A stretch of DNA of 64,000 nucleotides from Qaidamihabitans albus (GTDB lineage Bacteria > Actinomycetota > Actinomycetes > Mycobacteriales > Pseudonocardiaceae): NCBI RefSeq assembly GCF_016464705.1, contig NZ_JAEHOB010000006.1, positions 248,001 to 312,000 of the forward strand. The letters run 5' to 3'. The stretch's first letter is position 1. Each line of letters starts with the position of its first letter. Both the position numbers and the translations under genes were made by a program. Below, one piece after another: positions 44,289 through 52,534 of this stretch. Below the pieces are notes generated by a model. The model had not been told where the DNA came from and made no database searches. It saw nothing but the letters and a program-made list of their open reading frames with translations.

Positions 44289-45509
44289 ATGAGATCGACG
44301 GCGGACGACTCGGCGACCGCCGAGTCCTCCGGACCTGCCAAGGACGCGCTGCACATTCTCAGCCGCGTCCTGCTGGACAACCTGGAGAGCCTCGCGGACC
44401 GGCTGACGCTCATGGTGCTCCAGTGCGAGCCCGCCTACGCCCAGCTCGGTGTGTCCGCGCCCGACGAGCTGCGGGAGAACCTGCGCGGCAACATCGAGCG
44501 AGGCATCCAGTCTCTTGGCGCGAACGTGCCCGATGGCGCGGATCCGCAGGACACGTCGATAGAGACCGGCCGGGTCCGGGCGCGTCAGGGCGTGCCGCTC
44601 GAAGCGGTGCTGCGGGCCTACCGGCTCGGCGGGCGGGTGATCTGGGAGGGGCTGCTGGCCACCTCGCGCGAGCGTTTCGACGGCCGCTACGACCATGCTC
44701 TGCTCGACGCGGCGGCATACGTGTGGCGGGTGATCGACTCGAGTTCCTCCGCGCTCGTCGACGCCTACCGGCTGGAGGAGTCCCGGCTGCGCAGCCAGGA
44801 GCTGAGCAGGCGGCATGCGTTCCTCAACGCGCTGCTGGAAGGGCGTGGCGGCGACCCCGCGCTGGCCGCGGACGCGGCGGCGGCGCTCGGGCTGCCCACC
44901 GACACGCCGATGCTCGTCGTCGTGGCCCCGGTCGACTCACCCCGCGACGACCCGCTGCGCTCGCCCCGGGACGTGCTCGCCACGCAGGGCGTCGTGTCGT
45001 CGTGGCATGTCCGCCCGGCGGACATCGTCGGGCTGGTCGCACTGGGCGAGCGCTCCCCCGCCGCCGTACTCGACGCCCTGGAGCCCGCGGTCGCGGGCCG
45101 GGTCGGCGCCTCGCCGGTGATCCACTCGCTCGCCGAGGTCGGCGACGCCTACACGCTGGCGCACACCGCCGCGCGCACGCTGAGCGAGTTCGGCGTCGCG
45201 ATGCTCGACGACCGGCTGCCGGAGGCACTGCTTGTCGGCAGCCCGCAGCTCATGCCGCGGCTGCAGGAGGCCGCCTTCCGCGACCTGCTGCGGCTTCCCG
45301 CGCAGGAGCGCGACACCATGCTGGAGACGCTCGAGGCGATGATCGAGAGTGGCGGCTCGCCCACCCACGCCGCGCAGCGCCTGTACTGCCACCGGAACAC
45401 GGTCATCTACCGGCTGCAGCGGATCGAGTCGGTGACCGGCCGCAAGGTCGCCGAGCCCCGGGACCGGCTGCTGCTCACCCTCGGCCTGATGGCGCACAAG
45501 CAGCGCTGA
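44289..45509 (+). CDS. PucR/CdaR-type transcriptional regulator (regulator 1)
   Basis: A 406-residue protein. An N-terminal helical domain (RILSRVLLDNLESLADRLTLMVL-like, with IERGIQSLGANVPD) is followed by a GGDEF-like central part and a C-terminal PucR helix-turn-helix: GSPTHAAQRLYCHRNTVIYRLQRIE. Such regulators often activate nitrogen-compound catabolism. ATG 44289 has no strong RBS. It is divergent from the Liv operon and directly upstream of the diiron-oxidase operon, so it may control either. Confidence 0.85.
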   Translation: MRSTADDSATAESSGPAKDALHILSRVLLDNLESLADRLTLMVLQCEPAYAQLGVSAPDELRENLRGNIERGIQSLGANVPDGADPQDTSIETGRVRARQGVPLEAVLRAYRLGGRVIWEGLLATSRERFDGRYDHALLDAAAYVWRVIDSSSSALVDAYRLEESRLRSQELSRRHAFLNALLEGRGGDPALAADAAAALGLPTDTPMLVVVAPVDSPRDDPLRSPRDVLATQGVVSSWHVRPADIVGLVALGERSPAAVLDALEPAVAGRVGASPVIHSLAEVGDAYTLAHTAARTLSEFGVAMLDDRLPEALLVGSPQLMPRLQEAAFRDLLRLPAQERDTMLETLEAMIESGGSPTHAAQRLYCHRNTVIYRLQRIESVTGRKVAEPRDRLLLTLGLMAHKQR

Positions 45510-45521
45510 CCCACCCACAGC

Positions 45522-45560
45522 GTGCACAGGAGATCGCGGGAACTCCTGTGCACTCTGTCC
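45522..45560. promoter_or_regulatory. Palindromic operator upstream of the diiron-oxidase operon
   Basis: GTGCACAGGAG (45522-45532) and CTCCTGTGCAC (45543-45553) are perfect 11-bp arms, 79 nt before the oxidase ATG. The right arm continues into CCTGTGCACTCTGTCC (45545-45560), which recurs with one mismatch at 52506-52521. The GTGCACA-N18-TGTGCAC pattern recurs at 55716-55746 with N17. A regulator of this cluster, perhaps one of the two PucR proteins, is the likely ligand. Confidence 0.68.
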
Positions 45561-45631
45561 GTGGAGGGCGTCACCTGCACCTCCGTAGCTTCTGGTTACG
45601 GCAGCAGACCCGACGGCCAGAAGGTGATGAC

Positions 45632-46345
45632 ATGACCGAGCTTCTCCCGCAGGCGGAATTCCGCGCCGCACTCGAGGATGCGATCAAAGGACGCGAGGCG
45701 AAGAACGCCTCCTTCAGCAAGGCCTGGGCGGACGGCGATCTCCAGCGGCATCACTTCGCGCGCTGGGCGGAGAACCACTTCCACTACGTCGGCCCGTTCG
45801 CCGACTACCTCGGCTACATCTACGGCAACACGCCGGAGCAGTACACCGGCGCGAAGGACTTCCTGCTGCAGAACATGTACGAGGAGGAACTCGCCGACAT
45901 CCGGCACACCGACCTGCTGATCCGCTTCGCGGAGGCGTGCGGGACCACGCGCGAGCGGGTCGAGAACCCGGACAACATGAACGCGGTGACGCGGGGATTG
46001 CAGGCATGGTGCTACGCGACATCGATGCGCGAGCATTTCGCCGTCGCCACCGCGGCGCTCGTCGTCGGCCTCGAATCACAGGTGCCGAGCATCTACAAGA
46101 AGCAGATCATCCCGCTGCGCGGCGTGTACGGCTTCACCGAGGACGAGATCGAGTTCTTCGACCTGCACATCACCTCGGACGAGGTGCACGGCGAGCGCGG
46201 CTTCCAGATCGTGCTCGACCACGCCGACACACCCGAACTCCAGCAACGCTGCCTGAAGTTCGTCCGATGGGGCGCGGAGATGCGGTTCGCCTACACCAAG
46301 GCGCTCTACGACAACTACGTCGCACCGGACCTCGTCGCCGCATGA
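45632..46345 (+). CDS. Haem-oxygenase-like diiron oxidase (TenA/PqqC/CADD-like)
   Basis: A 237-residue all-helical protein of the iron-containing redox enzyme group. All six ligands expected from the HDO family are visible: E85 and H92 (E-x6-H in EEELADIRH), E148 (GLESQ), and H179, D183, H186 (H-x3-D-x2-H in HITSDEVH). Known relatives cleave, N-oxygenate or decarboxylate amino-acid-like and fatty substrates using oxygen. ATG 45632 follows AAGGTG. It is followed by two Rieske proteins, an FAD reductase and ALDH, which suggests an oxygenase with its own electron-transfer chain. The substrate is unknown. Confidence 0.82.
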   Translation: MTELLPQAEFRAALEDAIKGREAKNASFSKAWADGDLQRHHFARWAENHFHYVGPFADYLGYIYGNTPEQYTGAKDFLLQNMYEEELADIRHTDLLIRFAEACGTTRERVENPDNMNAVTRGLQAWCYATSMREHFAVATAALVVGLESQVPSIYKKQIIPLRGVYGFTEDEIEFFDLHITSDEVHGERGFQIVLDHADTPELQQRCLKFVRWGAEMRFAYTKALYDNYVAPDLVAA

Positions 46346-46416
46346 GCAGCCCGTGCGGGCCGGCCGCCACGGATGGCCGGCCCGCACCGGCTCGGATCCC
46401 CGGAGGGACCGCCACG

Positions 46417-46794
46417 ATGCAGGAGTGGGTTTACCTCGCCGACGTGAGTGAGCTCGCGCGGCGCAAGAAGAAACGAGTCGAGGCCGGTGGCCGGAGCATC
46501 GCGCTGTTCTACATCGACGGTGACGTATACGCACTGCACGACGTCTGTGTCCACAAGCAACGGTCGCTGAGCAAGGGAACCGTGCTGCAGGGCCGCATCG
46601 TCTGCCCTGGCCACCAATGGCGGTTCGATCCGGCGACCGGCGCGGCGGACGATCAGCCGCTGTGCCAGCCGACCTACGACGTGCGCGTCGAGGACGGCCG
46701 GGTCTATGTCAACCCGCTGCGGCCCCGCCGGGCCCCCGGCTCCGCGCCGGACGTACGGGGAGGGGACCGAGCATGCTCTCCGACATCGTCCTGA
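46417..46794 (+). CDS. Rieske [2Fe-2S] ferredoxin-type protein 1
   Basis: A 125-residue soluble Rieske protein. The cluster ligands are CVHKQRSLSKG (C-x-H) and CPGHQWRFD (C-x2-H), the pattern of ferredoxin components of ring and amine oxygenases. It is expected to carry electrons from the adjacent FAD reductase to the diiron oxidase. CGGAGGG lies upstream of ATG 46417. Its last 22 nt overlap the reductase gene. Confidence 0.88.
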   Translation: MQEWVYLADVSELARRKKKRVEAGGRSIALFYIDGDVYALHDVCVHKQRSLSKGTVLQGRIVCPGHQWRFDPATGAADDQPLCQPTYDVRVEDGRVYVNPLRPRRAPGSAPDVRGGDRACSPTSS

Positions 46795-47993
46795 TCGGCG
46801 CAGGCCAGTCGGCCGCCGTGGCCGCGCGAACCCTCCGCAGGCACGGCTTCGACGGCCGCATCGAGATCATCGGCGCCGAACCGGACCCGCCCTACCAGCG
46901 GCCTCCACTGTCCAAGGAGTACCTGGAGTCCGGGGATCCCGAGGGCCTTTTCCTGCTCACCGAGCCCTGGTGCGCCGAGAAGGACGTGCGGCTGAGGCTG
47001 GGCGAGCGGGTGAGCGGCATCGACCCGGCGGCCGGGCGGGTCCTGCTCGCGAGCGGCGGGTCGGTACGCGCCGACGCCGCGCTGATCGCCACCGGGGCGC
47101 GGGCCCGGACCCTGCCGGGCATCACCGGTGAGCGGGTCCACACTCTGCGCACGAAGCACGACGCCGACCGGCTGCGGGAGTACCTGCGGCCGGGTGCGCG
47201 GATCGTCGTGATCGGCGCCGGGTTCATCGGCTCGGAAGTCGCCTCGACCGCACGGGCCAAAGGTGCGGAGGTGGTCCTCCTCGACGCGCTGGAGACACCG
47301 CTGCGTCATGTGCTCGGTGCCGAGATGGGCGAGGTTTGCGCGAGCCTGCACCGGGCGAACGGCGTGGAACTGCGGCCACGCGAGACCGTGGAGTCGGTCA
47401 CGGAAAGCAGCACGGGGATCGGCGTGCTGACGTCAGGCCACCGGTGGATCGACGCCGACGCCGTGGTGGTCGGGACCGGCGTCGAACTCAACGTGGACGT
47501 CGCGACCGCGTCCGGGATCGAGGTGAACGGCGGCATCGTGGTGGACGAATGCGGCCGCACCAGCGTGCCGTCGGTGTTCGCCGCCGGAGATGCCGCCAGC
47601 CGGTACCACCCGCTCTTCGGCGAGCACATTCGCGGCGAGCACTTCGACAGCGCCAGCCGGCTCGCCACGGCGGCGGCGAACGCGATGCTCGGCAGGCACG
47701 CGGCCGCCGTCGACCCGCCCTGGTTCTGGTCGGACCAGTACGGCGTGAACCTGCAGTACACCGGCCACGCCCGCGAGTGGGACGAGCTGGTGATCCGCGG
47801 CTCGGTGGCCGAACTGGACTTCTGCGCCTTCTACCTGGTGGGCGGCGTGGTGCGGGCGGCTTTCGCCGCCGACCGGGGCGGTGACGTCATGGGCGCCAAG
47901 GAGCTCATCGCCTGCGGCCGCGCGGTGAATCCGGCCGCGCTGCGCGACGAGGACACGGACCTGCTCGAACTGACGATGGACGGGGCCCGATGA
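46773..47993 (+). CDS. FAD-dependent ferredoxin reductase
   Basis: A 406-residue pyridine-nucleotide-disulphide-type reductase. FAD motif IVLIGAGQSAAVAARTL, PYQRPPLSKEYL (oxygenase-reductase signature), NAD motif IVVIGAGFIGSEVAS, and VFAAGDAAS. No redox disulphide is present, as in ferredoxin/rubredoxin reductases of P450 and Rieske oxygenase systems. It should pass NADH electrons to one or both Rieske proteins. ATG 46773 follows GGGGAGGGG. Confidence 0.9.
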   Translation: MLSDIVLIGAGQSAAVAARTLRRHGFDGRIEIIGAEPDPPYQRPPLSKEYLESGDPEGLFLLTEPWCAEKDVRLRLGERVSGIDPAAGRVLLASGGSVRADAALIATGARARTLPGITGERVHTLRTKHDADRLREYLRPGARIVVIGAGFIGSEVASTARAKGAEVVLLDALETPLRHVLGAEMGEVCASLHRANGVELRPRETVESVTESSTGIGVLTSGHRWIDADAVVVGTGVELNVDVATASGIEVNGGIVVDECGRTSVPSVFAAGDAASRYHPLFGEHIRGEHFDSASRLATAAANAMLGRHAAAVDPPWFWSDQYGVNLQYTGHAREWDELVIRGSVAELDFCAFYLVGGVVRAAFAADRGGDVMGAKELIACGRAVNPAALRDEDTDLLELTMDGAR

Positions 47994-49435
47994 CGGCGAA
48001 CCTGATCGGCGGCGAATGGACCGGCGCCGCGAACGACCGCTGGACCGAACGGCGCAACCCCGCCGACACCAGAGAGGTCGTGGCCTCCGCGCCCGACTCG
48101 GCCGCCGAGGACGCCCGCTCGGCGGTCGGCGCCGTCGCGGCCGGCTACCACGAGTGGGCGCGGACCAGCCCGGAACGGCGGGCCGAGGTGCTGGACACCG
48201 CCGCGACGGTCCTGGAACGGGACCCGGAGAAGCTGGCGACGGAACTCGTCGCCGAGGAAGGCAAGACACTGGCCGAAGCGCTCGGCGAGGTGCGCCGCAC
48301 CCCCGCCAACCTGCGCTTCTACGCGGGCGAGGCGCTGCGGCTGACCGGCCGGACCTACCCCGCCGCCGGCGGGCTCGTCTACTCCGCACGGCAGCCGGTC
48401 GGTGTCGTGGCCGCGATCACCCCGTGGAACTTCCCGCTCAACATCCCGTCCCGCAAGCTCGGCCCGGCGCTGGCCGCCGGCAACGGCGTGGTGTTCAAAC
48501 CGAGCGAGGTGACGCCGGTACTCGCCCGGCGGCTCGTCGAGGCGCTGCTGGAGGCCGGGCTACCGGCCGGTGCGATCGCGCTCGTGCACGGCGGCGGTGA
48601 GGTCGGCGCCGCCCTGGCGGCCGACGACCGGGTCGGCGCGGTGACCTTCACCGGTTCCACCACGGTCGGCGGGCGCATCCATGCCACGGTGGGCCCGAGC
48701 CGGCGTACCCAGCTGGAGATGGGCGGTAAGAACCCGGTGGTGGTGCTGGAGGACGCCGACCTCGACCGGGCGGCCGACATCGTGGTGCGGGGCGCGTTCG
48801 GGCTCTCCGGCCAGGCCTGCACCGGCACCAGCCGGGTGATCGCCCACGACGCCGTGCACGACGAGCTGCTCGACCGGGTGGTGCGGCGCGCCGAGCGGCT
48901 GCGCGTCGGCAACGGGCTCTCCGAGGGCGTCCAGATGGGGCCGCTGGCCACGCGGGAACAGTACGACAAGGTGCGCGAGTACGTGCGGATCGGGATCGCC
49001 GAGGGCGCGCGCCTGCACACCGGTGGCGAACCACCCGAGGGCACGGACGTCCGGCACGGCCACTTCGTCCGGCCCGCGGTGTTCTCCGGTGTCACACCGG
49101 GTTCGCGGCTCGCCCAGGAGGAGGTCTTCGGGCCCGTACTCGGCTTCCTTCGCGTCGGCTCGTTCGACGAGGCGGTGCGCGTCGCCGACGGCACCTCGTA
49201 CGGCCTCTCCGCCGGCATCGTGACCCCGGACCTGGCCCGCGCGCTCGCGTTCGCGGAGCGGGTCGAGTCCGGTCTGGTGAAGGTGAACCAACCCACCACG
49301 GGGATGGCGATGAACGCCCCGTTCGGCGGCGTGAAGGACTCGAGCACGCAGACGTCGAAGGAACAGGCCGGCGAGCAGATGACCCACTTCTACACCATCG
49401 ACAAGACGGTCTACCTCACCCCCGAGGCACGGTGA
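47990..49435 (+). CDS. Aldehyde dehydrogenase of the oxidase operon
   Basis: A 481-residue ALDH with ITPWNFPLNIP, FTGSTTVGGRI, LEMGGKNPVVVLEDADL (Glu) and SGQACTGTSRV (catalytic Cys). The sequence is of the ketoglutarate-semialdehyde/benzaldehyde DH type. It overlaps the reductase stop by ATGA. In this context it probably oxidises the aldehyde left after oxidative cleavage by the diiron oxidase. Confidence 0.9.
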   Translation: MTANLIGGEWTGAANDRWTERRNPADTREVVASAPDSAAEDARSAVGAVAAGYHEWARTSPERRAEVLDTAATVLERDPEKLATELVAEEGKTLAEALGEVRRTPANLRFYAGEALRLTGRTYPAAGGLVYSARQPVGVVAAITPWNFPLNIPSRKLGPALAAGNGVVFKPSEVTPVLARRLVEALLEAGLPAGAIALVHGGGEVGAALAADDRVGAVTFTGSTTVGGRIHATVGPSRRTQLEMGGKNPVVVLEDADLDRAADIVVRGAFGLSGQACTGTSRVIAHDAVHDELLDRVVRRAERLRVGNGLSEGVQMGPLATREQYDKVREYVRIGIAEGARLHTGGEPPEGTDVRHGHFVRPAVFSGVTPGSRLAQEEVFGPVLGFLRVGSFDEAVRVADGTSYGLSAGIVTPDLARALAFAERVESGLVKVNQPTTGMAMNAPFGGVKDSSTQTSKEQAGEQMTHFYTIDKTVYLTPEAR

Positions 49436-49457
49436 ACAGGCGCTGAAGGAGAACAGC

Positions 49458-49814
49458 ATGGAGTTCGTCAGGGTGGCCCGCTCCGGCCAGGTTCCGGACG
49501 GCTACGTCCGCCGGTTCTACGCCGGGGAACTGGAGGTCGCGGTCGCGCGGTTGCGCGGAACGGCATACGCGACGTCGAACTACTGCACACACCTGGACTG
49601 CCTGCTCTCCTCGGGCAAGCTGGTCGACGAGGGCATCGGCTGCTCGTGCCACGGCAGCGTCTTCGACCTGGAGAGCGGGGAACCAGTGTGCCCGCCGGCC
49701 ACCGAGCCGATCCGCACCTACCCGGTCAAGGAGGAGGACGGCGAGATCTTCGTCGGGGTGACCGAACAGGACCTCGCCGACGGCGGCCCGCGCCGCCGCG
49801 GAGCCGTGGGGTAG
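49458..49814 (+). CDS. Rieske [2Fe-2S] ferredoxin-type protein 2
   Basis: A 118-residue Rieske protein with ligands CTHLDC (C-x-H) and CSCHGSVFD (C-x2-H), distinct from the first Rieske in the operon. AAGGAG precedes ATG 49458. Two different Rieske carriers in one operon could mean two oxygenase steps or an adaptor for another oxygenase outside the cluster. Confidence 0.88.
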   Translation: MEFVRVARSGQVPDGYVRRFYAGELEVAVARLRGTAYATSNYCTHLDCLLSSGKLVDEGIGCSCHGSVFDLESGEPVCPPATEPIRTYPVKEEDGEIFVGVTEQDLADGGPRRRGAVG

Positions 49815-49820
49815 CCGGCG

Positions 49821-51434
49821 ATGCGGCGGCATACCTGGCCGGAACCCGCTCGCGCCGCCGTGCTCGGCAGCAGACACCTCGCGGCGGCCGCCCACCCGGC
49901 GGTGAGCGCCGCCGGGCACGAGGTCCTGGCGGGCGGAGGCAACGCCGTGGACGCCACCCTGGCGATGGCCGCGCACTGCTGGCTCACGCTACCGGGCCAG
50001 TGCGGGGTCGGCGGGGACGCGTTCGCGATCGTCCGGGAACCGGACGGTTCGGTGTGGACGGTCTGCGGCAGCGGTTTCGGCCCGGACGGCGGAGACTCCC
50101 GGTTCTACCGCGAGCGGGGATTCGGCGCGGTTCCGGTGCGCGGACCGCTGTCGGTGGCCGCACCGGGCGCGGTCGGCGCGCTGGCGACGCTGCACGCCCG
50201 CGCCGCGACCCGCCCGCTGACGCGGCTGTGGCGGCCTGCGATCGATGCGGCCGTCAACGGAGTGCCGTGCACGGGCAAGACCCGGGACGACATCGTGGCG
50301 CACGAGGCGCTGCTGCGCGCCGACCCGGGCGCCGCCGCGATGTTCCTGCCGGGCGGTGCGCCACCTGCCGTCGGCTCGCGGCTCGTCTTCGGCGAGTTCG
50401 CCGGCACCCTCCGTGCTCTCGCCGAGGACCCGGCCGCGCTGTACTCGGGTGCGCTGGCACAGCGGGCGGTCGCGGCGCTGACCGCGGCCGGCGCGCCGTT
50501 CGCGGGCGGCGAGTGGGAGGCGAGCGCGGCGGCGCCGGCCGCTGCCGCGATCACGGCCGAGTACCAGGGGCTCACGGTTCACCAGACACCACCGCCCGCA
50601 CCGGGCTGGATGATGCTGCAGCAGGCGGCGATCTGCGCCGGCTCGCTCAGCGATCTGGCACCGCTGGGCGCCGAGGCGGTGCACTGGATGGCGGCCGCGG
50701 CCCGGCGCGCATTCCATGACCGCTTCGCGCACTGTGGCGCGGATTCCACGGCGTGGCGGGCCCTGCTGGAGCCGGGTGCCGTCGCCGCCGCACGGGCGGA
50801 GATCGCCGCCGGTGCGCTCGCCGCAGCGGCGGGTGTGCGCGCCGGCGGCGACACGACGTCGACGGTCGCGGTCGACGCCGACGGCCGCGCGGTGAGCTTC
50901 ATCCACTCGCTCGCCTTCACCTTCGGATCCGGGGTCACGGTGCCCGGCACCGGGATTGTGCTGAACAACCGGTTCGGCCGCGGCGCCTACCTGCTCGACG
51001 GCCATCCGAACGAGGCCCGGCCCCGCAGGCGCCCGCTGCACACCCTCAACGCGTGGATCGTCACCGACGGGGTGGGGCGGCTCCGGTTCACCGGGAACAC
51101 ACCGGGCGGCGACGGGCAGGTGCAGTGGAACACGCAGCTTCTCTCCCACCTCGCCGACCACGACCTCGATCCGCAGCAGGCCGTGTCCGCGCCGCGGTTC
51201 ACCGTCCACCCCGGCAGTGACGCCGACACGCTCGGCGCCGCACCGGAGCTGCGCTGCGAGGACCGGCTCGGCGACGAGGTGCTGCACGGCCTGCGGGCCC
51301 GCGGGCACGACGTGCGGCGGCTGGGCGGATGGGACGCAGGCGGCTCGGCGCTGGTCATCGCGGCCGACCACGAGCGCGGCTGCCTCTCCGGCGGCGCCGA
51401 TCCACGGCAGGACGGGGTGGTGCTCGGTGCCTGA
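49821..51434 (+). CDS. Gamma-glutamyltransferase-like Ntn hydrolase, probably cytosolic
   Basis: A 537-residue GGT-superfamily proenzyme. VSAAGHEVLAGGGNAVDATLAM and PGQCGVGGDAF belong to the large subunit; the self-cleaving Thr is in GGDTTSTVAVDADGRAVSFIHSL, followed by GSGVTVPGTGIVLNN and the GGDGQVQWN loop. No signal peptide is seen, unlike classical secreted GGT, so it should act in the cytosol on a gamma-glutamyl or acylated intermediate of the pathway. The start ATG 49821 lies 6 nt after the Rieske stop. Confidence 0.85.
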   Translation: MRRHTWPEPARAAVLGSRHLAAAAHPAVSAAGHEVLAGGGNAVDATLAMAAHCWLTLPGQCGVGGDAFAIVREPDGSVWTVCGSGFGPDGGDSRFYRERGFGAVPVRGPLSVAAPGAVGALATLHARAATRPLTRLWRPAIDAAVNGVPCTGKTRDDIVAHEALLRADPGAAAMFLPGGAPPAVGSRLVFGEFAGTLRALAEDPAALYSGALAQRAVAALTAAGAPFAGGEWEASAAAPAAAAITAEYQGLTVHQTPPPAPGWMMLQQAAICAGSLSDLAPLGAEAVHWMAAAARRAFHDRFAHCGADSTAWRALLEPGAVAAARAEIAAGALAAAAGVRAGGDTTSTVAVDADGRAVSFIHSLAFTFGSGVTVPGTGIVLNNRFGRGAYLLDGHPNEARPRRRPLHTLNAWIVTDGVGRLRFTGNTPGGDGQVQWNTQLLSHLADHDLDPQQAVSAPRFTVHPGSDADTLGAAPELRCEDRLGDEVLHGLRARGHDVRRLGGWDAGGSALVIAADHERGCLSGGADPRQDGVVLGA

Positions 51435-51897
51435 GCGAGCGGCTGACAACCGTGCCGTGCCCGCCGGAGATACGTCGCCGGCGGGCCCGCGGCCCCAGGG
51501 CGACTACGTGCCGGCCGTGGTGCACGGCGGGCTGGCGTTCAGCGCGGGCATGACGCCGCGGGCCGGCGGGACGCTGCGGGTGCGCGGCCGGGTCGGCGCC
51601 GAGGTCGGGGCCGCGACCGCGCGGCGGGCGGCGGCGCTGGCGGCCGCGAACGCGCTGCTCGCGGTCGCGGAGGCCGCGGGCGGGCTCGACCGGATCGCCC
51701 GATGCCTGCGGTTGACCGTCTACCTCGCGTGTTCCGACGACTTCACCGGGCACACCGCCGTGGCCGACGGCGCATCGGAGACCCTGCGGGCGTGGCTCGG
51801 CGAGCGGGGTGCGGCGGCCCGCACGGCGGTGGGCGTGCGAACCCTGCCCTCCGGCGCCCCGGTCGAGGTGGACCTCACCGCCGCCCTGACCACCTGA
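51427..51897 (+). CDS. RidA/YjgF-family protein
   Basis: A 156-residue RidA-like protein: GDYVPAVVHGGLAFSAGMTPR, AANALLAVAEAAGGLDRIARCLRLTVYLACSDDF and a C-terminal GVRTLPSGAPVEVDLTAAL, here lacking the usual Arg-x-x motif context of archetypal RidA. RidA proteins hydrolyse enamine and imine intermediates. GTG 51427 overlaps the GGT-like stop by 8 nt; a later GTG is possible. Its presence suggests amine or imine chemistry in the operon. Confidence 0.82.
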   Translation: MPERAADNRAVPAGDTSPAGPRPQGDYVPAVVHGGLAFSAGMTPRAGGTLRVRGRVGAEVGAATARRAAALAAANALLAVAEAAGGLDRIARCLRLTVYLACSDDFTGHTAVADGASETLRAWLGERGAAARTAVGVRTLPSGAPVEVDLTAALTT

Positions 51898-51901
51898 CCT
51901 C

Positions 51902-51943
51902 CCCGCGAGTCCCCCGCCCCAACCCGAGAGTTCCGCGCTCCAC
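51902..51943. repeat. 21-bp intergenic repeats, inverse orientation
   Basis: Two adjacent 21-nt units (51902-51922 and 51923-51943) begin CCCGCGAGTCCC and CCCGAGAGTTCC. They are the reverse complement type of the units at 17614-17655. They lie between the convergent ends of the RidA and HbpS/GlcG genes. Confidence 0.6.
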
Positions 51944-51957
51944 CTCCGCCGCGGCGC

Positions 51958-52410
51958 TCACCCGGCGCGCACCCCGGCCATCAGGTCGGCGAACGCGCCC
52001 AGCGCCGCCGCCCCGACCGCCTTGTCCTGCTCACCGTTGCCACCGCTGACCCCCACCGCACCGACGATCTGCCCGTCGTACTCGATCGGGAAGCCACCGA
52101 CGAAGATCGCGAACTTGCCGGGCAGCATGTGGCTGATGCCGAAAGCCTCGTTGCCCGGGAGTGCGGGGCCGTCCGGCGGCTCGTTGAACCTGTGGGTCGC
52201 CCGCTCGTGCCCGGCCGCGGTGAACGCCTTCGCCATCGCGATCTCCACGCCGGTCAGCCGCGCGCCCGGCAGCCGGTGCAGCGCGATGACGTGACCGCCG
52301 TCGTCGCAGACGCAGATCGTCTGCCTGACCCCGATCTCCTCCGCCTTGGCACGGGCCGCGGCCAGCATCGGCAAGGCGTCGTCCAGCGTGATCCGGTTGA
52401 CCGTGTGCAC
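51958..52410 (-). CDS. HbpS/GlcG-family haem-binding-like protein
   Basis: A 150-residue GlcG/HbpS protein: ITLDDALPMLAAARAKAEEIG, ICVCDDGGHVIALHRLPGA, AKAFTAAGHERATH, GGFPIEYDGQIVGAVGVSGGNGEQD. The family binds haem or corrinoid-like cofactors and often accompanies diol and amine catabolism. GTG 52410 is 8 nt from GAGGAGG. It is divergent from the second PucR regulator and convergent with RidA, so it borders the oxidase operon. Confidence 0.85.
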   Translation of the reverse strand: MHTVNRITLDDALPMLAAARAKAEEIGVRQTICVCDDGGHVIALHRLPGARLTGVEIAMAKAFTAAGHERATHRFNEPPDGPALPGNEAFGISHMLPGKFAIFVGGFPIEYDGQIVGAVGVSGGNGEQDKAVGAAALGAFADLMAGVRAG

Positions 52411-52495
52411 GGTAGTCCTCCTCGGCTGTAGTGCGATGGTGACCAATCTGCCCCTTGCGCCGAACCGCCAACAATGGTCAAGCTGCCGTAACGCG

Positions 52496-52521
52496 ACAGG
52501 GAAAACCTGTGCAGTCTGTCC
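52496..52521. promoter_or_regulatory. Operator-like repeat before PucR regulator 2
   Basis: ACAGG-GAAAA-CCTGT, continuing as CCTGTGCAGTCTGTCC (52506-52521), shares 15 of 16 bases with 45545-45560. It ends 13 nt before the PucR GTG and lies about 90-110 nt upstream of the divergent HbpS/GlcG start. It may mediate autoregulation or HbpS expression. Confidence 0.55.
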
Positions 52522-52534
52522 ATAAGGGGGCAGC

